64,000 bases of DNA from Atrichornis clamosus. Its lineage: Eukaryota > Chordata > Aves > Passeriformes > Menuridae. Location: assembly GCA_013400975.1 (NCBI GenBank), contig WBMZ01008648.1, positions 62,001-126,000 of the forward strand, in the 5' to 3' direction. The position numbers were made by a program, and so were the translations under genes. The notes below the pieces were generated by a model. The model did no database searches and was not told the origin of the DNA. It worked only from the letters and a program-made list of their open reading frames with translations. This document shows, one piece after another, positions 36,653 to 47,666 of this stretch; within the stretch, counting starts at the first letter, position 1, and each line of letters starts with the position of its first letter.

Positions 36653-37379
36653 TCAGTTCAGCTCAGCTGCCTGGCTCCCAGGACGTTGTGGCTGCAGAGC
36701 CCACAGTCACTTACGCCTGTTATTATTTGTACGTGTGCTGAAGTAGGTTTCTGGATTTCACCCATGCTGGTCTATCCTCCTGGGAAGACAAGTGGAAATG
36801 CTGTAGTCTATAACGATCTCATTCCCTGCCAATGCACTGGAATCACAAGTGTTTGCATTAGCTAAATATGGCAGAGAGGGACCTGTGGTTGATCAGTATT
36901 TCTCCCATTAGTGCTGTAGGTGGAACTGCGCTTAATAGGAATTACACTAAATGGATATAGGAGACATGGGGATAATTGACCAAACTTGTCTTAAATGTGT
37001 TTGTGGAGAGAAAGAAGCCGCAAAATGACAGGCATTTTCCCCATTAGCCTCTCCAGAGAAGTTGCAGGCACTGTAGGCCAGATTCTCAGCTAGAGGGACT
37101 TGCTGTTGCCTTTTTGTCTTCCCTGGATTCAAGCTGATTTACCCCAGATGCAAACAGTTTATTGGAGTCACCTGGAATATTAAATGTCTTAGGCTCGTGG
37201 AAAAGTGAGGAAAAGACATAACTAATACAACCACAGGTTTATTGTCATGAGTTTGAGCTTTTAAAATAGGAATAACTGAGCCTACTGAACAGCAGAATTA
37301 AGGCCAGTATGCCCACTGGTATAAATGAGCATGTAGCTGTATGGCCAGCAATAGGATTCCACGTATTATGCCAGGAAGT

Positions 37380-37660
37380 AATTTAACACTGAATATATTA
37401 TTTTTTTAATATACCATGTATGCAAGTTGACAGGCTCATTTCCCAGAAGGTATATTTTAGTAGCAGTATACCTGAAACTACAAAACAAATGTGTCTTTTG
37501 TCTCTCCTCTCCGCAAACACAAAGCTGTTCATTTAAATGAAAGGGAACTTAATGCACCTTTTATAGATGTGCATTTTGTTCTGGTATTTGCATTAAACAT
37601 AGATTCCCTTTTATTTCAAAGGAGGTAGTGGAAGGATTTGTAAATTATCTTCAGCCACTG
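37380..37660. promoter_or_regulatory. Candidate conserved enhancer with octamer
   Basis: Another exact octamer, ATTTGCAT, at 37586-37593 runs into TAAACATAG, a forkhead-like word. It is preceded by CATTTAAATGAAAGGGAACTTAATGCACC near 37530. No repeat signature is present. A regulatory role is inferred from motif content only. Confidence 0.32.
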
Positions 37661-38079
37661 TACACATCTGTCTAAGAACGAGATGTTGTGGTTTTTTTTC
37701 ACTATCACCATTGGGGATTGTGCTGCACAGTAACCTCCATGTAATGGTTCTGGTCTCTGACCCCACCTCCAGTGAAGCCTTCTACAAACATCACTTTATC
37801 CCACTGCATTCATCTTCTGATGACACGTGTATTTCTCAGGCCTTGGAAAGATCTTCCTTTGAGGGGACATTACACTGCAATGCACTGACAGGCTTCATAC
37901 ATCTAATTCAGAAAAAAATCTTGAACTTAAGTGTTCTGCTAAGATTGAAGGAAGGAGCTTTATTTTTAAGAAATTTTCTATCCACAATGCTGACAGGAAA
38001 AAAATATCATCTAGGGATCCTTTTTTTTACCCAGTGTCATGCCAGTCTAATGATTCTAGAATCTGAGTCATGATTTTGG

Positions 38080-38195
38080 AATGCTCCATTGACTCCACTG
38101 GAAATTAAGCACTTCAGGTTGAAGTGCTTGTATAAGTCTTGTCTTGAGTAAGGTTAGATTTATACTTGTGTTTAAGTGCTTTGCTGAACAAGGGC
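38080..38195. repeat. Ancient palindromic repeat copy with perfect internal hairpin
   Basis: CTCCATTGACTCCACTGGAAATTAAGCAC is followed by a perfect hairpin, AAGCACTTCA (38107-38116), GGT loop, TGAAGTGCTT (38120-38129). About 50 bases on comes TTTAAGTGCTTTGCTGAACAAGGGC near 38170. The words CATTGACTtCAaTGGAA...TTAAGCAC...TTAAGTGCTTTGCTGAA match a dispersed ancient amniote repeat pattern I recall, though I cannot name it securely. Confidence 0.5.
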
Positions 38196-38869
38196 ACAGT
38201 TAAGTTAAATATGATTATTTTGTTTCCAGAGACAATCCCCTTTCACAAGTCTGCAGGAAACAGCTCCTGTAAATGCTTTCGTCCTTAGAAATGAACACAA
38301 ATGCCTTTACCAAGACTCAAATAAAAATAGAGCAGTTTATTTTAAAGAGAAGCTGAATTTTCATCTTTTCTAATAAAAAAGGAAACCTGATTAAACTCTT
38401 TACACTTATAAGTGCCCTACTTTCAAATCAGACCTGACACTAAGTAGGTTAGTGGGAGGGGAGCTTTAACAAATTTCCTTTAACAGAACTTGATGTGATC
38501 CTCTGACCTGAATTTTCAGGCTTAATCTGCTTTAAAGAACATGCTTGAACCTAAACCAACAGTAAAATTCACAAAAGAGCTAAGCTGTTAATTAAAAACA
38601 ACAACACCACCACCACAGCAATACCAACCCCCCCAAACAAGCCCAGAACCCCAGCCTAGGACTGTGCACAGCCAACCCGTGATGATTTAACTTGTGCATG
38701 TGTGTATGAGTGTGTTTGTGGGCACTTGTGTGCTTCTTTTTCTTGCTTTTTTTAAAAGGAAGAAAAGTTGCTATTGAAAGTGTTAAAGAAGCAAATCTGG
38801 GACTAAGCCCAATGCTACTGAAAGGGGCTTTTGATGATACATCCCCTGAAAAACTACAGTCCTCCCATA

Positions 38870-39035
38870 AGTCATCAGATATGGTATTGCAAAGGCATTT
38901 AAATGTGAGGTCCTGTCGAGTTATGCGAAAGCCCCGTGATATATGGCCCAGAGGAGTTTATCTTGCTCTGGGAAAAAAAGACCTTGGAACTGACACTTTA
39001 TATTCCGAAGCCAATAAAAACATCTTAAAATAACG
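38870..39035. promoter_or_regulatory. Candidate conserved non-coding element
   Basis: A repeat-free stretch with GCATTTAAATGTGAGG near 38897, several CpGs (TGTCGAGTTATGCGAAAG near 38915) retained in CpG-poor surroundings, and CCAATAAAAACATC near 39012. Retained CpGs outside an island can mark constrained sequence. It lies inside an open frame of 107 codons that I do not regard as coding. Confidence 0.25.
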
Positions 39036-39732
39036 CCCCCTCCCTTCCTCAAAGAGCAACTGACAGTGAGAGAGAGAGCAGGGGTGGGAGAGCAGTGATC
39101 AGCAGTGATTCGGTTTCTGGGTCTGAGAACTTTGTTGTGGGCAGTGCAGCTCCGATGATTTATAATTAACTCCAACATGAAGAAGAAAATGCCAGGCTTT
39201 CATAACAGCACTACAAAAATAACCACATTCTCAGTGTTTGCAAAATTGGAAACAAATGTCCCAAGGAAAACAAGAGCTCTTTACAGCCCTATCCATGCTT
39301 TAGAGCAAGGAAAATACTGGAATTCAATCAGGACCACAGATGATGAGCCAATATCATTTGTCATGGGAAATTCATCTGGGTAAAACAGGATTGCTCCATT
39401 ACCCTTCCATCACTCTAACAAATAACTGGATTGAAAACTCTTAAATTAAAAGCAGTTAAGACCTTTTCTCCTTTTTGGCAGAGAAATATTGTCATCCTCT
39501 GTACCCCAAGGACCTGAAAGTGAAAAGTGATAGACTAAAACATATACATTCCTTGCATCCAGCTGGTGACACAAGATTCCTGAGTTCTGGCTGATCATGT
39601 GAGTGATGTTAGATAGTAGTAGTTGCTTACAGACACCTGATGGTTTGGGGGTTTGGACCCAGCACATTCTGGTTTATGTGATTTTAAGTAGGGCATGTTA
39701 TTTCAATTTAGCAAGATATTACTTTTAAACAT

Positions 39733-39814
39733 GGGAGTAATCCCAGTACAGCCAGTGGGGCTACCAGGCGGAGATGTAAAGTATCTTGCTGACTCAGGAC
39801 CCGAATTAGACAAG
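39733..39814. repeat. Ancient amniote-type repeat copy
   Basis: GGAGTAATCCCAGTACAGCCAGTGGGGCTACCAGGCGGAGATGTAAAGT is followed by CTTGCTGACTCAGGACCCG. It follows the pattern (GAGTAATCCCATTGACTTCAGTGGGACTAC...TGTAAAGTTA...GCAGGATCAGGGCC) of an old dispersed repeat common in reptiles and birds. Diverged; the family name is not assignable from memory. Confidence 0.45.
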
Positions 39815-40039
39815 TAGCAGTGGTGTAAAGGCCCCCAGAGAATAACAGTGAAAATCCTGAACTGGGTCAGGAGGAAGTAGTAAAGATGAAAAGTTTCTCT
39901 AAGGAGGATTCATAAGGGAAGCCCCGAACAGATCATTGCTGGCTTCCATTATGTTAGTAGCACTCTGGTGCTAATGGATCTTTTTTCTTAAAAATTAATC
40001 TCCAGGGTCCTGGGATTTTAAAAACCTCTCTATTTCTGC

Positions 40040-40066
40040 ATATCTATCTATCTCTATCTCTATCTT
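40040..40066 (+). repeat. (TATC)n / (TCTATC)n microsatellite
   Basis: ATATCTATCTATCTCTATCTC followed by TATCTT forms a short compound tetra/hexanucleotide repeat of about 27 bases. Confidence 0.85.
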
Positions 40067-40689
40067 GGAAAAACTTATAATTCTTAGAGTTGAAGGTTAA
40101 AAAAAAGCTGATATAATCATGACTCCTTTTTTCCCTAATGCCAGTGCCTGTCCGTATGCACAGAGGAGCCGACACATTTGGAAAGGAACACATAGCAAAA
40201 TGTCCTTTTTGAAATCCTTTGTGAGTCCTTATTTTGTGGTTCCTGAGGTGAGATGTGTCAGGGACATGCTCAGCACTCCACAGCTGAATCCTCTGGAGGA
40301 TTCCCCATTTTTATTGATATATTTCATGCTAAGTACGATACAGAATGTAGTCATGCCAAGCAATGATGACAGCCCCTGACCAGGAGCATTTACAGTACAA
40401 AAAACACAAATCAATAAAAGTCACTGCTACTACACAACAGAGCAAATGCAACACTAACCTGACAAAGGAAGACAAAAGCAAAAGTGTAATGAAAACATCC
40501 TCTCAATGTGTTTTTTATACTCCAGTGACTCTATAGCCAGCATTTATAACTACAGCCACCTATATAGCTGTCACTCCATTCCTGATAAGATGTATCCCTG
40601 TTTAAGATGACAGTTTCTTTGGAGGTACTTGAAAGGAAAGCGCTGTGATTCTCAGTCATTATTATTTTAGTCCAGACTTAACATTTTTC

Positions 40690-40712
40690 TTTCTTTTTTT
40701 TTTTTTTTCTTT
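40690..40712 (+). repeat. Poly-T tract
   Basis: A T-run of about 15 bases inside a C/T-rich stretch. Similar runs without an attached retroelement occur at 43642-43658, 47316-47332, 53441-53453, 57038-57050 and 58252-58264. CR1 elements do not end in poly-A, so these are simple repeats rather than insertion tails. Confidence 0.85.
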
Positions 40713-40819
40713 TCCTGCTCTGCTCCAGCTGAACTCCTGTCAAATGCACCCATTGGAAACAATAAGATAAACCACCTCTGTCATTTACTTCCAATGCAGG
40801 AAGTCTTAACTGTGCTCTC

Positions 40820-41135
40820 TGTTCATTAGCACCGCCGGCTTCCCGAGCAGCCATCCGCAGAGCTGCTGCAGGATTCAGTGACTGCAAGCCTCTGAAACCT
40901 AATTTTGATTCATGAGCTGAAATCTCTCTGGCACAGCCCTTGTGGAGCTCGAAACCTAGCTGGTTTTTACCTGGCCTCGTGCGTGCCGAGCCAATATTTG
41001 GTCATATTTAGAAGATTTTGCAGAAGTCAGCCAGAGATCTTTTGCTGAAGAGGATTTGCAGTGCGGGAGCTTGACAAGATAATTTTTGTGTGGCTGTAAT
41101 TTGGAGGTTGCTGTTAGATTTCTGCAAAACCTCAC
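40820..41135. promoter_or_regulatory. Candidate conserved non-coding element
   Basis: A complex repeat-free block with retained CpGs (CACCGCCGGCTTCCCGAGC near 40831, CTCGTGCGTGCCGAGCC near 40976), then CCAATATTTGGTCATATTTAG near 40991 and GACAAGATAATTTTTG near 41073. Composition switches from moderate GC to AT within 300 bases, as in many enhancers. This is inference only. Confidence 0.3.
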
Positions 41136-41439
41136 TAGTTTTCTGTTTTGCTGTCTAGTACAAATTTTGTTGTTTTGCTGAACATAATCAAATATCTCTC
41201 AAATTAACAGTTATCAGAGGCACTGGGTACTTTTTGCTTTTATAAAAGCAGAAGAACTTCAACTTTAGGTCTGTCTTACTCTGAAAGGTATTTCTGTGTG
41301 ACAAGTGCGCTAGAATTAGTCCACTGAAACCTATCCATTTAACAAAACTGAAATATTTTCACAAGTGTAACAGCTTCATCAACATTTTTATGGGAAGGTA
41401 TTTCAAAATTCACTTAGATAAGGCTGAAAGGCTTCATTT

Positions 41440-41715
41440 GATAAGAAAGGACCTTTAATACCAAAATGGTCAAAATGTTTCATTTAAATTTTGATATAAT
41501 TTCCTATAATATATGAATTAAATTAAAAGGAAATACAGTGTGAAAACATTTTGACCTTTCTTACAGAAAACATGGTTATGCAGCTTACATGAAGAACGTT
41601 CCAACAGAAAGGTTGGAGGTTTTTAGTTTTTTTCCAAATTCGGAATGAAACACAACTTCAAAAACGTTGATTTTCCTTTTCACATTTTTATGTTTAGAAC
41701 AATTTAAATTTTCTC
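41440..41715. repeat. AT-rich foldback, MITE-like ancient repeat
   Basis: GGTCAAAATGTTT at 41468-41480 and AAACATTTTGACC at 41544-41556 are exact inverted copies about 60 bases apart. Just outside, AAGAAAGG near 41446 is the reverse complement of CCTTTCTT at 41555-41562, offset by a roughly 19-base insertion in the left arm. Farther right, ATTCGGAATGAAACACAAC near 41638 and AAAAACGTTGATTTTCC near 41659 have the TTCGGAATGAAAC...TTCAAAA...GTTGAAATTTCC wording of a dispersed AT-rich repeat. It is probably an old non-autonomous DNA element. Confidence 0.5.
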
Positions 41716-43139
41716 CAAGAGGTGCAAATGTTTACTGACATCTGCATGGTCAAGATGTTACTACTTGAGTTCTTCCTAGCGATTAGGACCACGATTGTCT
41801 TTACAATAATATTCATCTTGCATTTACTGGCCTGCAGCCATACCTGGGAATTCTTGAGAAAACTCCATGTTAATAAATGGATTGTAACATTGATTGGTGA
41901 TAGTGAAGATCTCCATAAGCACTGGCTAACTAACAGGTAAGGTAAGTATTGTATTAATTTAATGGATGTTGTACAAAATGATCTCGTGTCACTCCAGCGT
42001 CTGTGCCAGGATTACAAGTCCTGACCAGGTGAAAATGGAGTGGACACTTTGCCATGCAGGAACTGACTGTGGACTCTATTTGGCCGTCCAGCCTTTGCTT
42101 CTCCGTTTTCTTAGAACTTAGACATCGGCACTTGGGAAATTCTTGTATCTTTCCCAAATGTTTCTCGAGTAGAGTGTTGTGCAACACACTGTCAGCTTCC
42201 AGTCCTTCTGTAACTACACATCGATGGGAGAGATTTTCTCTGGCAGGAGTTTGCTAGGTTGAAGGAAACATAGGGAGACTGTATTCCCTCTTCCTTTAGG
42301 ATATCCCAGTGTGTGGCATTTTTCTGGCTGTGGGATGGAGGCCCTTTCATGCACATGACTTCCAGTGCTGCTCCCCCAGGTGTCACTGATTCACCTCGGT
42401 GCTCTCTAAGCTGGCTAGAGCAGCACTTTCCTGCTGCTCCTCTCTCTGCTGATCTCCCTGCCAAGGATGCCATGGGGCTTCCTGATGGAGAAACACTCTT
42501 CCTGGCACTTGTGGGACTTAACTAGCTCTAAGCCCTGGACAGCTGTGTGTATTAGCCAATGCTGATGTGAACTGTGCTACAAACTAATGTAACTTCCTGT
42601 ATATATCTTCTGAATTTTTACCTATTTTTCCCGGATGAGAATTGGCCCATTTTTTATTCCCCTATGCAAAATGAATTCTTCTATTTTAGACCTTAGAGAT
42701 GCTTGTATTGAAGCAACAAGGGAGGAGCTTGGCTGTAAATGACTATCCCAAAAATGCCAAATAAAACTGGTCTTTGTTTTGTGCCATTTCCGGACTCTGC
42801 AACTTTATAAAAACAAATCCTGAAACCATATGAATGTAATATGGAGCATCTTTTTATGATAAACATAAGTAATGATCCTTGTCAAAGAGACACAGGAATG
42901 AGTAATACATAGCAATCTCCATTCAAAGAAAAAGAAAGAACAACTGTTAGGAAAAAAAAAAAAGTGACATTTTCCCAAATCTCCGCATATCGGTGGCTAT
43001 AAAGCAATAAAATTCCAGGACACTGTGAGCTTAGGCACACAGAGAAGTAAATGGGAAAAAATGTTTGGGAAGACAATGTAACATTGTCTCATAATTTACA
43101 AACCCCTAATGATTTCCAAAGCTGGTATGTGAGATTTAC

Positions 43140-43305
43140 CCTCCTTTTTTGGCATTCAAATTGACGCAGGGGCTTTTTCTTGCCAACTGGAACATTCTTT
43201 AGGTGTTTTTTTTCTTTGCATGAAGTTCGTTGTGATCCCATGCTTGCTATTATTCATAAATTAATTTTTGGCATCGCAGTAAATTCTAGGAAAACCAATA
43301 AACCA
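43140..43305. promoter_or_regulatory. Candidate conserved non-coding element
   Basis: Words include TTTGCATGAAGTTCGTTGTG near 43216, GCTATTATTCATAAATTAATT near 43245 and GGCATCGCAGTAAATTC near 43270. The block is AT-rich, complex and without repeats, with isolated retained CpGs. It is a plausible enhancer by appearance and has not been verified. Confidence 0.3.
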
Positions 43306-44254
43306 CAAACGTACAGCTAATTCTTTGTCATTTTTTTTCTTTCTTTCTTTTTTTTTAAAAAAACATTCTGTGGGAAAGGGAAAAAAAAAAAAGAAGCAGT
43401 AAATGTTTGCCGAGGTGCTGGATCCACAGCATGAATTTATGTTTCCAATTGTTCTTCCTAACTTGTCAAAGAAGTTTTATTGCAGTCGACAATCTTTATT
43501 GGGTCTGTTGGGCAGGGCCAGCTTCAGAACGTATTTTAGAGTGAGTCTGTGTAATACATGGAAACATGTTTCCAGTGAAACGGGAAGATCCCAAACTCTG
43601 TCTCAATTTCTGCTCAGTCTGTGCTATGAGACCCACAGTGATTTTTTTTTTTTTTTTTGGCTGGAAAAACTCACCTCTGAGTAAGTCATGGCGTTCTTAA
43701 ATATTGCATGTAGTAAATGTTCACAGCTGCATTTAAGTGAAATTTCAGCTCAGCCAGAAGGGGTTGGTCACCAAGGAGTGCATCTGTCCTTGCACGCTGC
43801 CCACCGCATGCACCAACGTGTGCACCAACTGCTTTGGGGCAGAGAGTGGTGCTTCTTACACCAGCTGGACCAAGCAGGCTGACATGGGCCAGGCAACAGA
43901 AGAAAACACCATTAACAACCAGGGGAGAGCCTGTCACTTGCAGCTCATTCCCCAAGACAAAGGAAAATGTGTGTCTAGTCCATTAGGCAACTGAGATGTG
44001 AAAATAGCTCCATTTTTCTTGGTGCGATAATACAGATTTAGAGCCTCATTTCCATTAAAATTACTGGGTTGAAATATCCACACCAGATCCTTATTATGAT
44101 TCATCTATGTACAGGCAGGTATGTACATATAGTAGCTCTAACCCATCTATCTGTCTCTTTTGGCCGAGCTGGGTTCAGATTCAAATTTCCTTTGGGAAAC
44201 AACAAACAGAGATTGTAAAATCCTTGTCTGCTTGAAGCCTTTGCTCCAGAACTC

Positions 44255-44335
44255 AACAGGATTTAGGCACTGAATTCCCACTGAAGTATTAGGAGTATCT
44301 AAGTGCACTGAGGAGCTGGGCATCCCAGTATCAGT
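44255..44335. repeat. Ancient palindrome-family repeat copy (diverged)
   Basis: GGATTTAGGCACTGAATTCCC, CACTGAAGTATTAGGAGTATC and TAAGTGCACTGAGGAGCTGGGC follow, in order, the pattern TTTAGGCACCTAAaTCCCAcTGAAGTcaatgGGAGT...TAAaTgCCTTTGAGGATCTGGGC. This is the same general repeat type as the palindrome at 20.7 kb, but the right half is more decayed. Confidence 0.5.
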
Positions 44336-45879
44336 TCTAGTGAAGCTTCAAGTACTTCAGCTACTAAAAGAGTGCTCCTTGACTGGAGATCATACGAGTT
44401 TTCTTGGCCATTTGGAAGCTGAGCTCCAGCTCCTACAAGTTTTTCTCTTTGAGGCTTTCACGCTACAGCTTGGGAAAGCTTGCATGAGCTGCCATGTCCT
44501 GCCCTTGAAAGCATGGAGGTTCCTTCAGGCTTGATGGGCGTTGTTGGCAAAAAGAGCAGATTTACGAACAGAAGGGATGAATGAACTCTCAGTATACTCC
44601 TAAATGAGGAATAGCCCTGCCTGAAGTTTCTTATGTGAGCTGACTAGCTTCAGTTCAAGTACTAAAACAATTAGGAAAATCTTGCTTTTTGCCATCAGGG
44701 AATGATTAATAGAAAATTGTTTAGTTTTCTTTTTACCGCTCTTCTTTCCAAGTGAGTCCTGTCAAGACTCAACCAGGCCTGCAACAGCACTTGGAATTCC
44801 CAGTGTGCCAGGCAATAATGCTAAGAGATAAAACTCCTACAAAGTGTTTTTCTTGGAATTCCTCACCTTGCTCACAAGAGTCAAGTGCACCCAGGCAGGG
44901 TGTTTGCACAGGTCTACAGATTCCTTTCAGCTGCTGGTAAAGAACAGTAAATAATATGCACTTCATGCACACATATGACACCCACAGCCCTCTGGGGTGA
45001 CATGGGAAGGATGCTGCTGGGGGAACTGCTACACAGGTCAAGTGGAAGCTGCAGGTTTTTCCTCCTAGCCCTGAGTGGTGTGTGGGCGTGCTGGGGCTTT
45101 GCTCTGATCTGGTTATCTCTGTGATAGCTGCCGTCTTCAGTCGCAGAGTATTTGGACTCAGTGATGTGCTGGAGTTATGGTCACTTAACTGGAGCTGGGC
45201 TCCAGTAACATCCACGTGTGCACTCCTGGCACGCTCCAGCAGCAAAGGGGCCCAGTTTAGTGTCAATGCCTTTCCCTAAGGTCAAGTAGGGTCAAATTAC
45301 ATCACAAATGATGCTGTCTGGAGCTCCTGTGTGCTGGGCTCACAGTTCAGCAGAATGCAGTAGTTTGTGGTGTGAATGTATATCTGAGCCTCTTGTCTGT
45401 TTTGGTTTTTTGGGGATGACTATGAAAGCTTTCGGAAGGAGATGCCACCTATGAATGGCTCTTAGGGTAGAGTGGATGAAATGGATGTGAGTGTGATACC
45501 AGGAAGACCAAGGGAAAAATTCTCAGTTGTGGATGTGGAGTCTGGGCTGCCGTATATCTCATCACCAGGGTCACAAGGATATACACCCACTTCACTCTGG
45601 AAAAGAATCCTTCTTTTCCTCATCTTCCTGCAGTCCATTTCTTGTGCTCCTCAGCCTAAACAGAGGAAAACGTGGTGGTATCCAGTTCACTACAGGACTG
45701 AGAGCAGTGGACAGTCAGCTGTGGGTTGGCAAGAAATGATTAATTTTTCCAGAACACTGCACCGCTCTTTTATAAAACATATTAGTGTTGTTATAAATCA
45801 ATGAACATGGTTTATAATAGCAATGATGCCCTTGAAATCTGTTAATACTGCAGTCAGTGGTGGTTTGCCAGAGCATTTA

Positions 45880-46115
45880 GTGCCCTTGGTTTCACCTTGG
45901 GCTATTAACTAACAAATCGGTTATTAGCCAGTGGTAATGACCAATTTTCTAGGGATGATTGCTTAAATATTGCCCACCTTGAAAAGAGAATTATTGCTCA
46001 ACTGAAAACTGAACCCTTATTTTCAACTCGACAGAGCTAATGATCTTATCTGATTTCTTTATCTTCCTCCACCTACTCGAAGGTGGTCCAAGATCGTATT
46101 ACCAGAGAATGGCCT
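45880..46115. promoter_or_regulatory. Candidate conserved enhancer
   Basis: GGGCTATTAACTAACAAATCGG near 45899 is followed by GGTTATTAGCCAGTGGTAATG near 45918, GGATGATTGCTTAAATATTGCC near 45953 and GAGAATTATTGCTCAACTG near 45986. The clustered TAAT and CCAAT-like words in repeat-free sequence suggest a developmental regulatory element. The call is inference. Confidence 0.35.
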
Positions 46116-47605
46116 TGCCTCCTGCCTTCTGTGCCTTGAGTCCAGGAAAAGTTCCATATTTAATATTTATTCCCTAAGCATCGGTGGATGAAGACAGATG
46201 GTAATGAAACCAGTGTTGCTGAAAGTGACCACAATGATAATAGATTCTTTATGATGTCCAGAAATTCTGGACTCTCAGTCTCGGCTTAAATGTAGCGTGG
46301 CGCCAGGCCCGTCACCTTAAGCTTAGTATTCCTGTCATCTCCCTGACCTGTCTTTAGACCTGATGAGTGCAGGCTGCACTAAAGGCATCAATCTGTCTTT
46401 CTCCCCCCATAAATGTTTTAAATACCCAAAGCTGGTCATAAATGACACATTCTGCAAGAGAACCTATGTGAGGTGGGGGCTGGGAGACAAAATATCTAGG
46501 GTAAAAAAAAAAGAAAGAGAGAGAATATTTACTCTGGAGCTCATTGGATGTATATGTTTGTTAACATGTTATACATTGGAAGTACATGCCTGTGGTTTGT
46601 GCTTTCTGCTTCTCACAGTCATCTTCCCAAAGCAGCATGTTTTAAATGTTTTTGGAATCATGAACCTAACTATTTTGTCAGAAGTGCAAACAACTACATA
46701 TGAATTTAGTATATGGACAGTGGAATTTTGGTTGTTAACTTTTTGAGGATCCTTTAGGACTCACCTAGGTCTGAGGGGCACAGAGTGTATGAGAGGGTTT
46801 TGACTAGAAGATGAATTTCCCTCTCTTCTAAGGCTAATTCTGCTGCTAAATAAACTCTCTGCATTTCAGAAATGAAAACACCTTCGTGTGGTTGTAACCA
46901 GTGGTAGTTTGCACCTTGCCTGGATGGGGTGGGCTTGGAACAACAAGTCAGAGAAAGAAGTTGGGCAGCACATCTGGGTTCTGGGACTCCTGGTGCCAGC
47001 AATGCTCTCTTGCAGCTCACACACGACCTGTCCAGTTCCTGCACTGATTCCTACCCAGCTGCAGGGCCAGACCCACCCCTGGTGAGGCTAAAAGAGAAGT
47101 CCATGATTTCCACAGGCATGGGTGGTGTTGTATGCTTACCTCTCTCTTCCTGCCTCAGGAATGTGTAAGTGAGAGTGTAAAAATGTGCTATGGCACCAGA
47201 TGGACTTGGCCTCTCCCTGCCCAGATGTCTCTGGCCTGCAGTGACAGCAGTAGCTTGGGAAAAAAGAAAACCAACCCAGAAAACAAACAACAGTGTTCTG
47301 TGGACATGCAACGTCTTTTTTTTTTTTTTTTTATACCATCCTCTACTTTTATTTTGCTTCATTTATCTTTTGCTGGAAGGCTGTGCAGTTTGTGCTGTGG
47401 TAATGAAAGCTGTATATGCAACTGAGCTCAGGAAAATCAATGGCAAAAATCCCTGAGTCCTAAAAGGCTGAGATGTACATGTCAAATATTGGAGGAGAGG
47501 TGGAGATGAGTTGTTAGGTAAAACTGAAAAAGCTCATATAATACATTTGGATATGGATAAATTTGATGTCTTTGTTCTCTGTATTACACTACTTCATTTT
47601 TTCAC

Positions 47606-47666
47606 TGTTGGACTTGATGGTCTTAAAGGTCTTTTCCAACCTAAATGTTTCTATGATTCTATTATA
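47606..47666 (+). mobile_element. CR1 LINE extreme 3' end
   Basis: GTTGGACTTGATGGTCTTAA, AGGTCTTTTCCAACCTAAATG and TTTCTATGATTCTA are the last 60 bases of CR1 in sense orientation, including the terminal repeat. It is an extremely 5'-truncated copy. Confidence 0.93.

Larger units (their letters stand above)
35300..44250. other. Intergenic DNA, block 4
   Basis: Non-coding. It holds a MIR copy (36.55-36.65 kb), three ancient palindromic or foldback repeats (38.1, 39.8, 41.5 kb), a (TATC)n tract (40.04 kb), poly-T/A runs near 40.70, 42.95, 43.35 and 43.65 kb, and candidate conserved elements at 37.38-37.66, 38.88-39.03, 40.82-41.13 and 43.14-43.30 kb. A 107-codon frame at 38710-39033 overlaps one of these candidates but has no recognisable domain. 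Nothing else was recognised. Confidence 0.7.

Noticed and set aside
44769..45266. 165-codon minus-strand open frame
   Set aside because: No recognisable domain, low-information composition, and length within chance expectation.
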